A stretch of 6,523 nt of DNA from Prevotella sp. UBA3757 (GTDB lineage: Bacteria > Bacteroidota > Bacteroidia > Bacteroidales > Bacteroidaceae), in contig DFGF01000022.1 in assembly GCA_002371715.1 (NCBI GenBank), positions 3,219-9,741 on the forward strand, in the 5' to 3' direction. The notes under the pieces are model-generated. The model had not been told where the DNA came from. It worked only from the letters and a program-made list of their open reading frames with translations, and made no database searches. Below, in pieces: positions 5,818 through 6,523 of this stretch. Numbering within the stretch: the stretch's first letter is position 1; every line of letters begins with the position of its first letter. A program made the translations under genes and the position numbers.

Positions 5818-5849
5818 CAAAGGTACGAATAAGTGAGCGAAAAACCAAA
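5818..5849 (-). promoter_or_regulatory. Promoter of the pseudokinase-DUF4494-yggS operon
   Basis: On the minus strand TTTG (5846-5849) is followed by exactly 20 bases and TACCTTTG (5818-5825), a consensus Bacteroidota promoter. Transcription should begin near 5811, leaving a leader of about 18 bases that includes the Shine-Dalgarno. The -33 box lies only five bases from that of the opposing promoter, so the two polymerases would probably exclude each other. Confidence 0.85.
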
Positions 5850-5854
5850 ATTAA

Positions 5855-5886
5855 TTTGGTATTTTGCTCACTTATTCGTACCTTTG
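5855..5886 (+). promoter_or_regulatory. Promoter of the aminotransferase gene
   Basis: TTTG (5855-5858), a 20-base spacer and TACCTTTG (5879-5886) form a consensus Bacteroidota promoter, the exact mirror of the minus-strand one. Transcription should start near 5892, giving a leader of about 24 bases. That leader begins with a 10-base palindrome TTTACGTAAA (5894-5903), which may be an operator or chance. Confidence 0.85.
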
Positions 5887-5915
5887 CAGTCGATTTACGT
5901 AAATATATAAGAGAA

Positions 5916-6523
5916 ATGCCAGAAATATCAGTACGCGGACTGGAGATGCCCGAGTCACCTATCAGGAAGCTCGCACCTCTTGCAGCCGCAGCCAAGCAAC
6001 GCGGAACTAAGGTCTACCACCTCAACATCGGACAGCCAGACCTGCCGACACCACAGGTGGCACTCGACGCCCTGAAGCAGATTGACCGCAACATCCTTGA
6101 GTATTCACCCTCTCAGGGCTACCTGAGCTATCGCGAAAAACTGGTGGGCTACTATGCCAAATACAACATCAACGTCAGCGCCGACGACATCATCATCACC
6201 AGCGGAGGCTCCGAGGCCGTGCTGTTTGCCTTCCTCTCGTGCCTGAATCCCGGCGATGAAATCATCGTGCCCGAACCGGCCTATGCCAACTACATGGCCT
6301 TTGCCATCTCGGCCGGTGCCAAGATACGCACCATAGCCACCACCATCGACGAGGGATTCTCGCTGCCGAAAGTCGAGAAGTTCGAGGAACTCATCAACGA
6401 CCGCACCCGTGCCATCATGATTTGCAACCCCAACAATCCTACGGGCTACCTCTACACGCGGCGCGAGATGAACCAGATTCGTAATCTGGTGAAGAAGTAC
6501 GACCTGTACCTCTTCTCTGACGA
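5916..6523 (+). CDS. Class I/II PLP-dependent aminotransferase (aspartate aminotransferase-like), 5' part
   Basis: The first 202 residues of a fold-type I aminotransferase are present; the gene continues beyond the window. Visible family features are HLNIGQPDLPTP (35-46), YSPSQGY (63-69) at the substrate/cofactor entrance, ITSGGSEAV (94-102) contacting PLP phosphate, PEPAYANY (119-126) with the aromatic residue that stacks on PLP, NPNNPTG (171-177) with the conserved Asn, and SD (201-202), the start of the SDE motif whose Asp holds the pyridine nitrogen. The Schiff-base lysine lies outside. It probably transaminates an amino acid with 2-oxoglutarate in the cytoplasm; the exact substrate cannot be set from this half. 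The ATG at 5916 gives MPEISVRG; a second Met at residue 11 is less likely, as the preceding residues fit the family. Only a weak purine run (AAGAGAA) precedes the ATG. Confidence 0.95.
   Translation, partial: MPEISVRGLEMPESPIRKLAPLAAAAKQRGTKVYHLNIGQPDLPTPQVALDALKQIDRNILEYSPSQGYLSYREKLVGYYAKYNINVSADDIIITSGGSEAVLFAFLSCLNPGDEIIVPEPAYANYMAFAISAGAKIRTIATTIDEGFSLPKVEKFEELINDRTRAIMICNPNNPTGYLYTRREMNQIRNLVKKYDLYLFSD

Larger units (their letters stand above)
5816..5888. promoter_or_regulatory. 73-base palindrome forming a symmetric divergent promoter region
   Basis: Arms 5816-5838 and 5866-5888 are perfect 23-base reverse complements. The 27 bases between them continue the symmetry, giving 33 of 36 matched pairs around a centre at 5852 (mismatches at 5839/5865, 5843/5861 and 5850/5854). 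Each half carries one promoter, described separately, so the two promoters are mirror images. The symmetry ends at the outer edges of the -7 boxes. It could be a shared operator or a copy of a dispersed promoter-bearing repeat. Confidence 0.93.

Noticed and set aside
5794..5820. A start at 5820 for the pseudokinase, adding nine residues.
   Set aside because: This ATG lies within the -7 box of the gene's own promoter, upstream of the expected transcript start; the ATG at 5793 has a well-placed Shine-Dalgarno.
5816..5888. An invertible promoter switch (site-specific recombination between inverted repeats).
   Set aside because: The arms contain the -7 boxes themselves and enclose only 27 near-symmetric bases, so inversion would change nothing, and no recombinase gene is nearby.
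5816..5888. An insertion-sequence remnant or MITE.
   Set aside because: The palindrome is neatly explained by two functional promoters, no target-site duplication is visible (the flanking bases differ), and no transposase fragment is present; a dispersed promoter repeat remains possible.

Overview
The window looks like a chromosomal segment of a Bacteroidales bacterium, most likely of the Prevotella/Segatella group. The evidence is the set of Bacteroidota-type promoters (-33 TTTG or TTG, a spacer of 20 bases, -7 TAnnTTTG), mostly absent Shine-Dalgarno sequences, a tRNA without an encoded CCA end, a Bacteroidota-specific DUF4494 protein, and coding DNA of moderately high GC with AT-rich gaps. 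No phage, transposon, CRISPR array or other mobile element is visible. No gap between genes is longer than about 195 bases.

Layout. At the left edge a minus-strand tRNA unit runs off the window: tRNA-Gly(GCC) at 67-139, then only the first 16 bases of a tRNA-Leu at 1-16, with a promoter at 184-215. Divergent from it, a plus-strand pair starts at 332. The first gene is a 750-residue RelA/SpoT-homologue (RSH) alarmone synthetase whose HD hydrolase site is destroyed. The second is a 260-residue flavodoxin-like/two-[4Fe-4S] protein of the EFR1 type, coupled to the first by an ATGA overlap. A minus-strand operon faces this pair. It is transcribed from 5793 down to 3338 and encodes a membrane-anchored pseudokinase, a DUF4494 protein and a YggS/PLPBP pyridoxal-phosphate homeostasis protein. 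The two units collide tail to tail, with their last 26 bases overlapping. At the right edge a plus-strand class I/II aminotransferase starts at 5916 and is cut by the window end.

Function. The plus pair joins starvation signalling, (p)ppGpp synthesis, to a redox/iron-sulfur protein. The minus operon joins a probable catalytically dead membrane kinase-like sensor to PLP homeostasis. It shares a divergent promoter region with a PLP-dependent aminotransferase, which hints at coordinated control of PLP-linked amino-acid metabolism (inference).

Most unusual structures. (1) The divergent promoter at 5816-5888 is a near-perfect 73-base palindrome in which both promoters are mirror images with identical spacing. 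(2) Related 7-base tandem repeats lie inside the EFR1 reading frame (2785-2815) and between the pseudokinase and DUF4494 genes (4511-4552). (3) The RSH has lost its HD site but keeps a SpoT-like basic motif in the synthetase. (4) The tRNA-Gly has C instead of U at position 55 of the T loop. I saw no clear new defence or mobile system.
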